From the NCBI GenBank assembly GCA_030760725.1, contig JASWHV010000008.1, positions 59,867,671-59,931,670 on the forward strand: a DNA stretch of 64,000 nt, written 5' to 3'. Under the pieces are notes generated by a model. The model made no database searches. It saw nothing but the letters and a program-made list of their open reading frames with translations, and was not told where the DNA came from. Position numbers and translations under genes: made by a program. Positions 44,501 through 57,800 of this stretch are shown piece by piece (the stretch's first letter is position 1; each line of letters starts with the position of its first letter). The DNA comes from Neostapfia colusana. Its lineage: Eukaryota; Streptophyta; Magnoliopsida; Poales; Poaceae.

Positions 44501-46062
44501 ACTTGATTTAATTTAATGTCCCTCCTAGGCTCGTGTATTGTTATGAACTTTACTCTTGTGCCACTAGGGTGAGTTAGTTCCACCGTTCTGGTCAAACAAT
44601 GAATGATTCCCTTATGTTTGGTCAACCAATCCATGCCCAAAATAATATCGATCCCTTGGGAATCTATCACTATGAGGTTAGCAGTAAACACTACCCCATT
44701 AATGTCTAGATTCACCTTGGGACACACTTGTCTTGTCCTTATTTCTCCACCTGGAGAGTTTACGGCTAGCATATGGTTCATTTGTGTTGTTGCTAGGTCA
44801 TACTTCTTAACAAACCCTTGAGCAATAAACGAGTGGGTAGCACCAGAATCAAACAGCAGGGTTGCAAGGTGTAAATTGGCAGGAAACTTACCAACTACCA
44901 CGTCGGGTGCATCTTGTGCTTCCTCCATAGTGACGTGGTTCACCCGTCCTATCATTACATTCTGCTGTTGTGGCTGCGCGGGCTTCTTCTTTGGGCATTT
45001 GTGGGCGTAGTGCCCCACTTCTCCGCTGCTAAAACATTGCACCCCAACCTTAGGTGCCTGGCCTTTGCTGTCTTGGGGTTGGTTTGGGGGTCCTTGTACT
45101 GCTGGTCGAGGTGGATATGCTGGGCGAGGCTGCTGCACAAACTGACGTTGCGGCTGTGCTGGTGCTGCCGGAGGCCTGTAGTTCGGGTTGTACCCTCTTG
45201 GTGCTGAGTAGGGTACCGCAGCACGGTTCGTCTGCCCTGCAGGTTGCTGCGTCAGACGGGGGCGGATGTTGCTCCCTGAGGCTTGATGTGACCACCCGGC
45301 CTTCCTCTTATTCTCATTTTCCAAGGCCTTTAGCTTCCTTTCTACCACAAACGCTCTGTCCACCATCTTTTGGAATCTTTCATACTCATTTGAGGACATT
45401 GCACACTGCATTTCTGCGGTAAGTCCTTCCACGAAACAATCTTGTTTCTACTCATCAGTCTCTATGTCCCGTGGGGCATAACGGGATAGTTGAGTAAATT
45501 TAGTGAGGTATTCCCTCACCGTCATGTTTCCCTGTTGCAGTCCCAAAAACTCCTTCCTCTTGTTTTTGAGTTCACCTCTTGGGATGTAATGGTTGCGGAA
45601 GCTACGCTTGAACTCTTCCCAAGTGATGTTCTCAGGGTCATGATGGGCGGCCACGTAGGCGGTCCACCAATCAGCAGCAGGTCCATGCAATTGATGAGAG
45701 GCAAACAGCACCCTCTCATACCCTTGGCACTGTATGATCCTCATCTTGCTCTCAATGGTCTTAAGCCAATCATCTGCCTCCAGAGGTTCAGCAGCACTTG
45801 CAAACTTTGGAGGTTGAGTTCCTAGAAACTCACTCAACCTTGGTTGGCGTGGTGCAGCTTGTGGAGGTGGAACTTGATGCAAGTTGGCCACCACTTGAGT
45901 CATGTTCTGGATGAGCTGATTTTGATTCTCCAGCATTTGGTGGAGAGGATCAACTCCTTCACGGCGACCACCCCGGTCCTGGCTTCCAGAAAGATGAGGG
46001 TTGCATGCCTCATCGTTGTTGTTGGCGGGGTTGGCAGCACGTCCTTTTCCTCTTCCGGCCAT
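41593..46062 (-). pseudogene. gag-pol: Family-A gag-pol polyprotein (copy A3), nearly open
   Basis: It begins MAGRGKGRAANP at 46062 and carries gag, a knuckle (CFSSGEVGHYAHKC, second Cys changed to Ser), protease (DSGATHSF), RT (FIDDILVFS, about 43905-43930), RNase H, integrase (HHCC finger, DFIVGLP, SDRGTQFTS, HPQTDGQMERTNQ) and a chromodomain-like end (VQWKHHSEEEATWE). Breaks: a TAG at about 45445-45447 (Gln to stop in gag), a one-base insertion near 44290 at the start of RT, a TAG at about 42765 (Trp to stop in integrase) and a one-base deletion near 42062. Two stops and two shifts over 4.5 kb make this the best preserved family-A pol here. It is still not functional. Confidence 0.9.
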
Positions 46063-46347
46063 CTTGCAGAATCAACCAATGTTAATTTGAAAGCATTTAG
46101 TATCATCTTACTACTTTCATTTGTTTGTACTTTGAAGTGTTGAGGCTTTGTTATACTTTTACGAGGGCTCATATCTCACACCGAATAAATGTACTATTAT
46201 TTCATGTGGGTTCACACACCAAAGCAAAACATTCTGAAGACGAGGCTGTGGACAATTGCATCATGGCTTCCACAACTCACGTCACACACCAAGCATTAAC
46301 ACACCATTAACTAATCGTAACGACTCGACTATTCGACATCTTGCTAA
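46063..46347 (-). other. Spacer between ORF0 and gag, copy A3
   Basis: It is conserved with 10328-10638 and 19299-19603 and has no ORF of note. On the minus strand it ends TTGATTCTGCAAG before the gag ATG. Confidence 0.45.
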
Positions 46348-47145
46348 CTAAGGGAAGGACTCTACACTACTCGTTTTCTTGAGCTGGCTCCTCGGGATCT
46401 TCCTCATCATTTCGGCTGCCTTCTGACTCTGCTTTGGGTGGGGAGGCTGCTGGTGGAGAAGTGCGACGACGCCTGATCGCTCGGCGATCTGGGGAGTCAG
46501 GAGTCCATTATCATTCAAGGTGACACACAGTTCATTCCCATCTCCTCTTTCTCTCGCCCTTAAGCAGGCTCGCAGCAACACCTTCGTTTCCTTCAGGGTG
46601 TCTCGGACATCCTGAAGCTCCTGTTGACACTCCTGCAGTCGAGTGCTGAGCATAGAAGCATCCTCCAAGCACAAGTCCATGTGCTCATGGGAAGTCCCTT
46701 GCTGCACCGGCGGGTACTTGTACTCCGTGGTACCACTCTCACGTTGGAGGACATACATGTACCTAGTCTTGTCCAGGTGGCGACGATAGATGTGACCCTG
46801 GCAGGTGATGGCCTCCCAGGTGACATCCTTCTCCGCATCGACCTGTGTCGCTCTACAAGCTGGAGAGTGGTGGATCTTAAGCAGCTGATTTTCGTGTATT
46901 ATCCTCATCTCTGAACTCCATTCTTCCCTCTTCTCACGGATGGTCCTGGTGGAGTTATAGTGGATGATTAGCTTGCCCGTATTGCCGGCGGCTTCGAGCA
47001 TACGCCGAAGACGGCGCAATAAGCCTCCTACTGCCAATCCGTAGGAAAGGTACGTCACCGGACGGCGCTCCTCCCTCTCGACAAGGGCAACTACGGGAAC
47101 TCTCCCTCCTGTGGACTTGCGAGCGGTGCGAATCATGCGAACCAT
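46348..47145 (-). pseudogene. ORF0 of family A (copy A3), C-terminal frameshift
   Basis: The frame starts MVRMIRTARKSTGGRVP, identical to A1 over the H3-like segment, and stays colinear with A1 and A2 for about 215 residues, including the predicted coiled coil. A one-base deletion near 46506 (AATGATAATGG against AATGATACATGG) shifts the frame, so the Arg-rich and acidic tail is replaced by unrelated residues and the open frame extends to 265. The ATG follows TTCTTTTTGTTTTAG. Conservation of the N-terminus in an independent insertion supports it as an original part of the family. Confidence 0.78.
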
Positions 47146-47342
47146 CTAAAACAAAAAGAATTTAAAATTAGGTTAGATAAACTCTCAAACAAAAATCCTA
47201 TTTTGAATGAAAGTTGGGGTAAGATGAAGAAAGTGACTCATTTAAATAACACTTTTCAATCCACACCTTTGTAAAATAGTTTTTAAGAAAATAGGGCCCT
47301 TAAATACGTCCATTTCTCCCTAGGTCCACGTTCCTACGGGCA

Positions 47343-47360
47343 ACCTTGGCTCTGATACCA
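47343..47360 (-). other. tRNA-Met primer-binding site, element A3
   Basis: Read on the minus strand, TGGTATCAGAGCCAAGG starts four bases inside the 5' LTR edge. It is an intact initiator tRNA-Met primer site. Confidence 0.9.
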
Positions 47361-47364
47361 CTTC

Positions 47365-50300
47365 TGTCACACCCGGTTTTTCCGAAGAACAACCAAGTGA
47401 ATATCACATGTATGCCAGGATCATTTTCTCATACATGTGATGACAAATAGTGAAGCATTTATTTATTACAAGCCAGGTGTCGAATATAAGTAAGTCTTAC
47501 ATAGTAAATGTCTCGATGGACAATAATAAGTTCATCACAAGTAAATAAACTAGCAGCGGAATATTATTCTTGAGGGCTCCGTCACAGGCGTTGCCCGGGG
47601 GTCTCCATGAACCTAGAAACCTTCTTCGGGTCCAAAGTCTTGATCATTACACACCACCTCATTATCTTGGCCTGAGCAGCAATATAAACCAACAAATATG
47701 CAAGGTTGAGTACCAATGGTACTCAGCAAGTGTGGGAAAATTATATCATGCATGGCTAGAGCAAGGATAGGTTGAACTCATGGTTAAAGCACTACGCAAT
47801 TAATACCTATCACCTTAGCTTATTAAGCACCTACATTACTACACAGGTGAAATGGTCCCAATCTCCCATCCCATCATCATAATCCAATAACCATGACATC
47901 ATTTCCAATGTTAAGCTCCCCGCTTAACATTCACAACTTCCAAAACCATCAATCCTCTAATCATGAATAAGTCCAAGCCGCTCTTGACCGTGAGCGCGGC
48001 TGTCATGACAGTTTTGACTCTGCAGAGTTTGTACCACTGTACCCACATGTAGTGATTTCATCCCCCGTTGCCGGGTGGACTAAAAGAACCTCCATTATGC
48101 AAGTGGCTACGAACCACATTCACACTTCCCAGGTGTGTAGCCAGGAGATCACTACGAAGCCTTTACAAAGGGATTCCCGATGAGCATGGGCCCACTGAGG
48201 TTTCACCCCTAACAGCATACAAGAGGCTCCAACCCCGCTGCAGTGGCCCCCTCTTGAGCCTTGCGGTTCATATGGTAGTCCAGCTGACACCTACTCCCCG
48301 CACCATCCAACACACCCATACTACGCCGGGGATACACCTAATTATTTGGCCAAGCTGCCCCATCTCAGCATGTGGTTGGCACCGTAAAGCCAGGTTACAT
48401 GCTCCATGAACCGGTCCTTAGGATCCAGGCAAGTACTAAACACAAACCCAAGTCTCGTGCACCCAGCACACAACCAAAACATCCAACTTGCCTTGATCCC
48501 TACCTCTACATGACTCACAATATCCCATTCAAGAGTATGGTAAAATAAACTGATGATCTCATATCCCAAATATCCCATTCTAAGCATGGCTAAGCATATG
48601 CATAATAATAAATGACATGATAAATGAATCCCAACCCAATGCTACAAGGAAACAAGGTAATGCAATTCTAGGGAAACTTCCTAGCATGGGTTTCATATTT
48701 CAATTGACAATGCAAATAATTCTAGCTACACATCCTAGCATAGGATCAAAGTGGTCAAGGTCACTTGCCTCCTTCTTGCTGCTCTTGAAATGGGTAGTCC
48801 TGGTCTTGGAAAGGAATAACTTGCTCTTGAGCAGGTTCTACATCATACCATTCACACATAGCAAAAGAAAAACAACAATCATAAGACATAGTTCACACTT
48901 CTACTTCATACAAACCACACATTCACATTTATGAAAGTCCTTCACCATTATATGTGTTGTGGTTACTTTATGTGTGTTGAGTTGTGGCTTGCATGCACTT
49001 TTAATCATGTGTATATGATTCCTACTTTTGTGTTCCCATTTATACTTACCTACTATTATATATGAGTTTCCAATTTAAATAAATTCCTTATATTCAACTA
49101 CTACACCTTTTCACTACCAAGTATGTATGAAAAGTATTTTTCTTCTCCATATGTGCCTTTAGAATTTCTACCAACCTTAAACTGAATTCTTTGGATTTTA
49201 GAAACTCCATTTATCATTTACTAGTTGCTATATTTTCAGATTTATTTTCCTATACATAAATGTATTCTTTATTATGAAATTAGTAATACACATCATCTAA
49301 ACAGAATAGGTTCTGGTCCTAAATAATTTAATAACATATTTTGACTTTTGCCTCTGATGTAAACTATTTCACAATTATTTTCCCTATTTTCTAAAACTAT
49401 TCATTACTTAAAAATGTGTCCCTAAATGTGAATAATAAATTAGACAGATTCAATTCAGCCCAAAATATGTTTTTATCTCACTCCAAAGTTTTCTAAATAC
49501 TGAGAAACTTTTTAATTTAATTATGACAATATGTTTGTCCCACTTTTTAATTTTTAAACACTAGCCACATATTCAATTTCCTAATTTAAATACTAAACAG
49601 GGCTAAAAAGGTAAACTCACCCCATTACAGGGTCTATAATATTATTTTCAGAATTTCCAGGGGTCTAGCTACACTTATCAGAGGTGTTTTTCCTAATTTT
49701 TATTAAGTCCAGAGGCTAAATCTGATTTTTAAATGAATTTACATGATTTTCTGGAGTTCCAGGTGCTAGATCAGAAGTTTCCGGGGCTAGCTCTTATTTC
49801 CCGAGAACCCCAGGGGGTAGCACGTAAGATTTCCAGTCTTTATAACGCGGGGCTGACGTGGACCGTCCGATTTTAAACCGACGGCTGAGATTATAACGCC
49901 GAACCGGTACGCGGGGGTTTAAACCCTACCGTGCGATTTAAAATAAACGGCGCACAAGCGGCCACGTCGCTCTGATCGAGCGCGGGCGGCGCTGCCGGCG
50001 GCGGGAAGCGGCGATCCCGCCGGAAACTTTCGGATCTTCGGGAATTCTTCCTAGAACTGTGATTTTATGGCATAGATCGGTAGAGGAGAGGTCGGGGATC
50101 TCACCTCGGGGGTTTTCTTGAGGTCGGAGGTCCTGGAAGGTGATCGGCGATGAGGTCCGAGGCGAAACCACGGCGAAGCTCGTCGGCGCTGTGTTTACAC
50201 CGCAAGTCACCGAGTTTTCTGCACCTGCAAGGTTCCCCGGAGGCGGTGGATCAAGACCAGCGAGTTAGATCGGAAATTCCGAGCTTAGATCGGCCAGAGT

Positions 50301-50789
50301 TGGCCGGAGAAGTCTCGGTTCTCACCGGAGGAAAAATCGGCGATCGCGTGGGAAAAACAGAATGAGGCCGGGGTTTTTATAAACGGGGGAGGGCGGCGGG
50401 GTGGTTTAGATCATGTCCGCGTCGCCTACGAACAGAATTCAGCGGGGATACGCCGAAATCCCGATCGGTTTTGATTCGGGAGCGAGGGAGTCCGGCGCGG
50501 CGCGAGGTAGACGAAGATCCGGTGGGTCCCGCCTGTCAGTGTGAGGCAGCAGCGCGCGCGGCTGCAGGCTGGCGCGGGCGCTGGCTGGGCCGGCTGGTGG
50601 GTTTCTGCCCACTGGCTGGTTTTTTTCTTTTTTCTCTTTTTCTTTTTCTATTTCTTTTCTGATTTGAGTTTAATTTGAATTCCAGTTTGAATTTGAATTT
50701 TTTGCAAAACATGCAACACGTCCAAAAATTTTTTAAATCCCCCTCTTAACAGGATTTAGGGTTTTGAATCAAAATTTTGGGGTGTTACA
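47365..50789 (-). mobile_element. A3 5' LTR
   Basis: It is 3,425 bases; on the minus strand it starts TGTAACACCCC (50789) and ends GGGTGTGACA (47365). The TATA box is at 50374-50381. The hairpin (47707-47725) and exon-like block (near 48775-48845) lie at the same relative positions as in the other family-A LTRs. Confidence 0.9.
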
Positions 50790-53488
50790 TTAAGTCTCAC
50801 ATTCAATTGTGAGTAGCTGGAGATATTTTCAGCAAAAACAGAGATGAAAAATGAAAAGTACATTAGGGGGGAGAAGAGGGCCCACTAGTCAGCTGGCTTA
50901 AGACCGAAGGCAGCTCGTGCGCGTCATTCGGCAGCCGGCGATCAGCGCGCGACATCTCCTGCTCCCACGCCCGAGTGGAAGAGGCCACCGCACAGTGAAA
51001 ACCGCGAGTCACCACGCCAGCGCGACGCCCACTCGGTCGTTTTCATGGTGCCCCAGCTGAGCCGACGTTCTCCCACTCACAGTTGCCTCCACTCGCGAGC
51101 GTTTTCATCGCTGCTCTCTGGTCGCCGGCGTCCGGGCAACACAGGCTCCTTCGTGCCCGACGATCAACACAAGAAACAACCGCCCTAAGGTGTTGATTCT
51201 TCTAGTCCAAACCATTCGTCGTTTCGTGCACTGTCGGGGGAGAATTTCCCTGGGGATGTTTCGGTGTTCTTAAAACCAAGCCACCCCAAATCCTAAAATT
51301 CGCGGGTATTGGCTCAACACCGGTTTTATCCGAGCTACACATACGTTCTGCACTTGTCCACAACCGCCTAGGATCAAAAACCAGCGAAAACCATGGGCTA
51401 GGGTTACGGTTCTTTGAAGTTTTCCGATTACAGCCGATATCGGGCCTAGGTCGACGGTGAGCACGTAGCTCCGGCCATTTCCATGGCCAACCGAGCTCAT
51501 ATTCGTGCTCAGTATGCCACAGCAGAGCTGTAGGATCAAACCGTGTAAAGAATAAGGCCCTGAGTAGCCCGGGCGACATCGCCGGAGTAGGGAGAGCCGC
51601 TGTCACCGCCGCGGGATGGCGCGAGGTAGACGAAGGGGGGCCGGCTCCACCTGTCAGCCTCTGTTCTCGCGCGGAGATCCATTTGCGGCCGGGATTCAGT
51701 GCAGCAGCGCGGGTAAAACACCGTGGGCTGCGATGTGGCCGCATTCTCAGTGGCCCGGTTTAAGGAGTGGGCCCCACTCACAGAGTTTAAACATTTTGGG
51801 AATTTCCAGTTTTAGTTCAAACATCAAATGCATAGAACTTTTGCTAGGAAACTCCAAATTCAGTGAACCAAATTTTCATGAACTCAGGATTCTGAGTACT
51901 TTCCAGCAATACTAATTTCAGCTCATGAAACCTAATAGGTTTCCAGAATTAATTCCCTAAAGTTTAAACTGTTGGGAATTTTATCTGGAGAATTACTTTA
52001 TGAAAAATTGTGAAATTTGGCTGAGAGGTTCAATGGAAAATTGTCGAGTCTCAGTAAAGTTTTCAGACTCATACAAGTTCATTTAGTCCCTCTAATGGTG
52101 TGATTAAGTGAACTGCCCTGAGAAAATAGAAAAATGTACATAAACATTTTTTAGATTTTCTCAAATCTTGTTTAGGGCATAACTTCCCCTAGAATTCTTC
52201 AAATGACCTGAAACCAATTCCATTAGAACCATCTCAAATTCTAGTTTCCAGAAAGTAATGGTGGGAGCCATGAAAACCCCTGGAATTACTTAGAGGCTCA
52301 AATATTGACCAAATAGGTTGTTATTTGTACAAGGCACAAATGAACTTTGTTTCAAATGAAACTTGGTCAAGACTCTGGTTAGGACCCTACCAAGCCACCA
52401 TAAAAATTTCATAGACAAAGGGAAGGGATAGATAGGGTTATAGGAATTACTTATTCAAGTTTACACATTGCATTTGAAATGACATGTAGTATCTCATTAA
52501 CGTGTAGTCGCTGAAAGCGAGGAGACTCTGGAAGTGCTCGACTTCCTCCTTCCGGACGAAGACCTAACCACTGACTAGCAGCAACAAGGCAAGCCCCGGT
52601 TTGCATTAACCCTTTTATAAAGTTTTGCTTTGTTTACATGTTTCGTATGAAGTATGAATGTGCATTAGGTGTAGGATGGATAGAACCCCACTTGCATAGC
52701 CAAAAGTTCCTATAAGAGTGAGGGTAGTGTCTAAGACCTCGAGTAGACTGGCTATGCTTAATAATTCATAGGACTTTGGTATAAGTCGAGTAGTTGGAAT
52801 CGACTCGCGAGTTAGACTTGGGACACATGGGATTGGTTCGAGTGATGTGAGATCACTTTAGTAATGAAAATGAGACTAGACAGGGGCTAGGGCGCAGCAA
52901 GAGGAAGTCTTGTGTGTGCAGCCCTGTCAGTGTCGATTGAGGACCGATCCGTGTGCGGCCCTGCTGAGCAAGTATTGAACGTACCGAAGGCATATCGGAT
53001 ATATGGGCCCTGATAAACCGATGTAACCTAAACCTCCGGACGTCGAGGCATAGCTCACCGATTTATAGGTGTAGGTTGAGGGCAGCAAGGTGGAAATCCG
53101 CTAACGGGCATAGAGAGATGCTCCGTGTAGGGAACCTCCTGCTCATTTCGGTGCGACCGGTTCGACGTTTGGGCTGTTGGGTGAAAGGTTGTCCCGTCCG
53201 ACATTGAGTGAGCGTGCTGTGCAGCTCCACGGGTGGGCGTACGTGACGTTCTCTTTGGGTCTCTCTGCAGGTGTATACCGAGTCGATTCGCTGTCCCTCG
53301 CGGTGACGAGTACCGCTTGTTCACTGTGTCGTAACGTAGATAATTTATGGAATGTTATGATTCCATATTGCTGTTATGATATAATTGTATTGTTACATGT
53401 GTGCCACCAAATATTGCTTACTAAATTTCAGATTCATAAACTGTTAACTTGTGGCTAAAAGATGAACTAAGGATGAACTTGTAGGCGC
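50790..53488 (+). mobile_element. Element B1 3' LTR, piece 2 of 2, 3' truncated
   Basis: It begins TTAAG, the right A3 duplication, and follows 1580-1700, 5737-5908 and 27564-30095 of the 5' LTR without interruption. It therefore shows the empty sites for the lone LTR (near 50915-50930) and for the family-A composite (CTCCACTCGCGAGCG, about 51090). It stops at about 53488 (GGATGAACTTGTAGGCG), some 490 bases before the LTR end, where reversed B2 LTR sequence starts. The exon-like block is at 52506-52590. Confidence 0.87.
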
Positions 53489-54804
53489 TAAGTTTCACGC
53501 TACGGATGCAGAAAAGAACTTGATCGCCGGCTAGTCCAGCATCTATGTGCAAGATTTGATGACCTCCGAAAGATCATAGAGCGAGAATTTAAAGAAACCG
53601 TACCGGAAGCTCGGTTTACGGTCGCCGGAGCAAAAACTGGAAATTCTCTGCGGATTCTTCACGGTTGGCTTCCAAGCTTGGAGGAGAGCAGCACGGTGGT
53701 CGCGCCCTCCTGTTGCCTCTCTCGCTGGACCGTGAAAACGCCTGTGGAACGCTGCCCACGGGCGCCTGACTCTTGGCTGAGGCTAGGTCGCCGCGGTGAC
53801 GATCGTCTTCGAGCAAAGGAGGTCGGAGCTCGGGGTTTCTGGCGTTGGGGAGGTGGAGTGCGAGCTCAGGTGGCTGTCTAGCAGCTCAGGGACGAAGGAG
53901 GAGATGGTTTTGCTGGTTTTCCCGATTGAGCAGAGAGCTGCGGCGAGAAACAATGCCGTTGCTCGGGTTTGCCCGCGAGAAGATAAAGCCGGCTGACTCC
54001 TGCTCGGCTGAGGCGGTGCCGGTCGCGTGGGGGCGCAAGCCAGCCGCCCTGGCCGCCAGCGCGTGGAGAGGGAAGCAGCTGGTGGCGCCGGTAGCTGCTC
54101 GGTGGCATAGCCGACAGCTGCTCGGTGGAATTATTCAAATTATTCACCACTTTGAGTGCAAGTTTCTCCTTCTCCCCTCTATGACATGTAGGTCCCACCC
54201 GGGGTTTTAGCCTCTGAAATTTACTCCTAATCACTGTTGTAAACAGTGAGCCCCATAATACCCTTGGTGATTCAAATTATTCACCCCTGAGCCATTTGAA
54301 TTGAATAGAATTCAAATTGGGTTCGGTTTGAGTGAATTTCAGCACAAGTTCAGTTTTGAATTCAAATAGAGTTTGAATTCGTCCCACTTAGCTCATGTCA
54401 AAATCAACTCCAAATGGAGTGAAAATTGGTGTGTGAGCTCAGAAAAATGTGCTGAATAAGAATATGCCTCCCACTTTTAAATTCATGGGACAAAAACAGT
54501 TTGAATTTGAATGTGGTTTCAAACTTCCCTCTTTCTATCTATACCCAAAATGACCTCAAAAAGGTTTTGAATTTGGGTGAAACTTGGCATGGACATCCTT
54601 AGCAATGTGTAGGAGTTTTCGTAAGTCCAGGCCACCTATATCACATGTGGGAAATACCACTTTTGCAATATGTGAGTTTGTTCTCTAATGAGCATGTTGA
54701 TGGTGGTTACATGCTCTTCATTTGTGTTCATCATCTTTCCTCAAATGAGGTGTGTGGTGCGGTGATGAACACTTCAAATGGGTGCCAAAACTGAGGCCCT
54801 TACA
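53489..54804 (-). mobile_element. Element B2 3' LTR, truncated
   Basis: On the minus strand it begins TGTAAGGGCC at 54804, right after a polypurine tract, and runs about 1.3 kb before stopping at the junction with the B1 LTR. A complete LTR of this type would be about 4 kb. It matches 602-1508 closely, and its first roughly 600 bases match the lone LTR at 1701. Confidence 0.8.
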
Positions 54805-54870
54805 TTCCTCCCCCCTTAAAAGAATCTCGTCCCGAGATTACAAAAGAAGAGATAGCGATGTAGTAGGGAC

Positions 54871-57800
54871 TTAACCGTGTTGAGAAGCCATGAACTCCGG
54901 GTAATTTGAGCGAAGGAATTCCTCGCTCTCCCACGTCGCTTCTTCCACGGTATGGTTACTCCAGAGGATCTTGTAGAACCACAACGTTCTGTTACGCGTG
55001 GTTCGGCCTTTCTCATCAAGAATTTCCACCGGATACTCATCATATGTTAAATCTGGTTTCAGCTCGCTGATGTCTTCGGTAGGAACAGCAGCTGTATGCT
55101 TCAAACATTTTCGCAGTTGCGAAACATAGAAAACATCATGGACACCAGCCAGGGATGCCGGTAGCTCCAATCTATAAGCTGCTGGTCCACACTTCTCGGT
55201 GATAGCGTAGGGTCCAATAAAACGGGGAGCGAGCTTCCCCTTCACACTGAACCAGTGCACGCCTTTCATCGGAGACACACGGAGGTACATGTGTTCCCCA
55301 ACGTCAAAATGCAAGGGTCTACGCCTCTTATCCGCGTAGCTCTTCTGTCGGGATTGAGCGGCCTTCAAATTGGCTTGAATTGTCGGAACACGCTCTTCGG
55401 CGTCGTTCACCACATCAACCCCGAATGTGACCCTTTCACCGGACTCGCACCAATTTAATGGGGTGCGGCATTTATGACCATAGAGAGCTTCGTAAGGTGC
55501 CATTTTGATACTCGCCTGATAGCCGCTGTTGTACGAGAATTCCGCCAATGGTAGGTGATCATCCCAGTTCCTACCATGGTGGATGGCACATGCTCTCAAC
55601 ATGACTTCCAGAACTTGGTTCACTCTCTCTGTCTGGCCATCTGTCTGAGGGTGATAGGCGGAGCTCCTGATCAACTTGGTACCCAATGCAGCGTGTAGCT
55701 GCTCCCAAAAGCTAGATACAAATAATGCACCTCGATCTGAGACGATGGTCTTGGGTACCCCGTATAGGCATAGAATCTTCGCTATGTATAGCTCCGCATA
55801 TTTGCCGGCATTGTAACGTGTATTCACCGGAATGAAGTGAGCCGTCTTGGTTAACCGATCAACGATTACCCATATGGAATCATGCTTGTTGGATGTTAGG
55901 GGTAATCCCACAATGAAATCCATGCTCACATCTTCCCATTTCCATGCCGGGATCTTCAGGGGTTGCAGTAGCCCTGATTTCTTCATGTGATCAGCTTTCA
56001 CTCGTCTACACGTATCGCACTCGGATACGTACTTAGCTACCTCTCGCTTCATCCGTGTCCACCAAAATTTCTTTTTCAAATCTTGGTACATTTTGTTGCT
56101 GCCCGGATGAATGGAGTACTTGGACAAGTGAGCTTCATCGAGGATCTTCTTTCTCAACTCCATATCCCGGGGTACGACTATGCGGTCATTGAACCACAGC
56201 GTCCCCTCATCATCTTTCCGGAAACATTTAATTTCTCCATTGTCTATCCGTCTCCGGAGATGTGCCATGCCTTTATCATCTTTTCTGAGCTGCAATGATG
56301 TTCTCCCAAATAGTAGGGATGAGGGCAAGGTTGTACAGCGATCCATAAGGAACCAAGTATAAACTTGGCTCTTCCTCCTCCACCGGTGTAATGGTGAGGT
56401 GATGGACATGTGATTTCCGACTCAGCGCGTCGGCAACCACATTCGCCTTGCCAGGGTGGTAATGGATCTCAATGTTATAATCTTTGATCAGCTCTAACCA
56501 CCTCCTTTGCCTCATATTCAGCTCCTTCTGGGTGAAAATGTATTTCAAGCTCTTGTGGTCGGTGTAGAGATGCACTAGATTCCCCAGGTGATAGTGCCTC
56601 CACATTTTCAGCGCCAAAACCACTGCAGCAAGCTCAAGGTCATGAGTGGGATAGTGCTGCTCATGGTTCCGAAGTTGGCGTGACCCATATGCGACCACAC
56701 GTCCTTCCTGCATCAACACGCAGCCGAGCCCAATACCGGACGCGTCACAGTACACGTCGAAGGGCTTTGTTGTATCCGGCTGAGCTAATACCGGTGCTGT
56801 TGTGAGATGCTTCACCAATGCTTGGAACGCTCCTTCACATGCCGTGTTCCAAACATACTTCGTCCCTTTCTTCAGCAATTCTGTAATCGGCTTAGCGAGC
56901 TTGGAGAAGCTTGGAATGAATCTCCTATAGTATCCCGCTAACCGAGGAAGCTTCTGACTTCATGAACTGAAGTGGGAGCTTTCCATTTCAGCACTTGCTC
57001 TATTTTGCTTGGGTCAACCGCGATGCCTTATGCTGAGATGATATGCCCAAGAATGGCACTTGGCTGATCCAAAACTCACATTTGCTGAACTTGGCGTAGA
57101 GCTTATGGTCCCGCAATCGTTGAAGAACGATCCGCAAGTGTTCGGCATGTTCGGCTTCTGTCTTGGAGTAAACCAAGGTATCGTCGATGAACACTACCAC
57201 GAACTTGTCCAGCTCCGGCATGAACACCGAGTTCATGAGATACAGGAAATGGGCTGGAGCATTTGTGTGACAAAAGGACATGACGAGATATTCATATAAT
57301 CCGTATCTAGTCGAGAAGGCCGTCTTCGGGATATCCTCCGCCCGGATTTTAATCTGGTGATATCCAGAGCGAAGGTCCATCTTTGAGAACACACTTGCCC
57401 CCACAAGTTGATCAAACAAAATGTCGATGCGGGGCAGTGGGTACTTATTCTTGATGGTGACGGCGTTGAGCGGCCGGTAATCCACACACAGCCTCAAGGT
57501 TTCATCTTTCTTCTTCACGAACAGCACCGAGCATCCCCAAGGTGAGGAACTCGGCCTAATGAAACCCTTCCTCAACAGATCATTGAGCTGTTCTTTCAGT
57601 TCTGCCAGCTCATTTGGAGCCATCTTGTATGGTCTCCGTGATATGGGCGTAGTCCCGGGTGCGAGCTCGATCTTGAACTCGACATCCCGCTCAGGTGGCA
57701 TGCCGGGTAGATCATCCGGGAACACGTCGGGATACTCCCGGACTATGGGGATGTCCTCCAACTTGAGAGCTTCAGTATTGTTGATCACTGAAACTTCCCG

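Larger units (their letters stand above)
38372..50789 (-). mobile_element. Element A3: complete family-A retrotransposon (12.4 kb)
   Basis: It has two LTRs (47365-50789 as the 5' LTR, 38372-41547 as the 3' LTR), primer site, ORF0, gag-pol and polypurine tract in proper order on the minus strand. Perfect TTAAG duplications lie at 38367-38371 and 50790-50794. It is inserted in the B1 3' LTR; the sister LTR at 1575-1579 shows the unoccupied site. Its coding frames carry few stops compared with A2, which suggests it is younger or less degraded. Confidence 0.92.
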
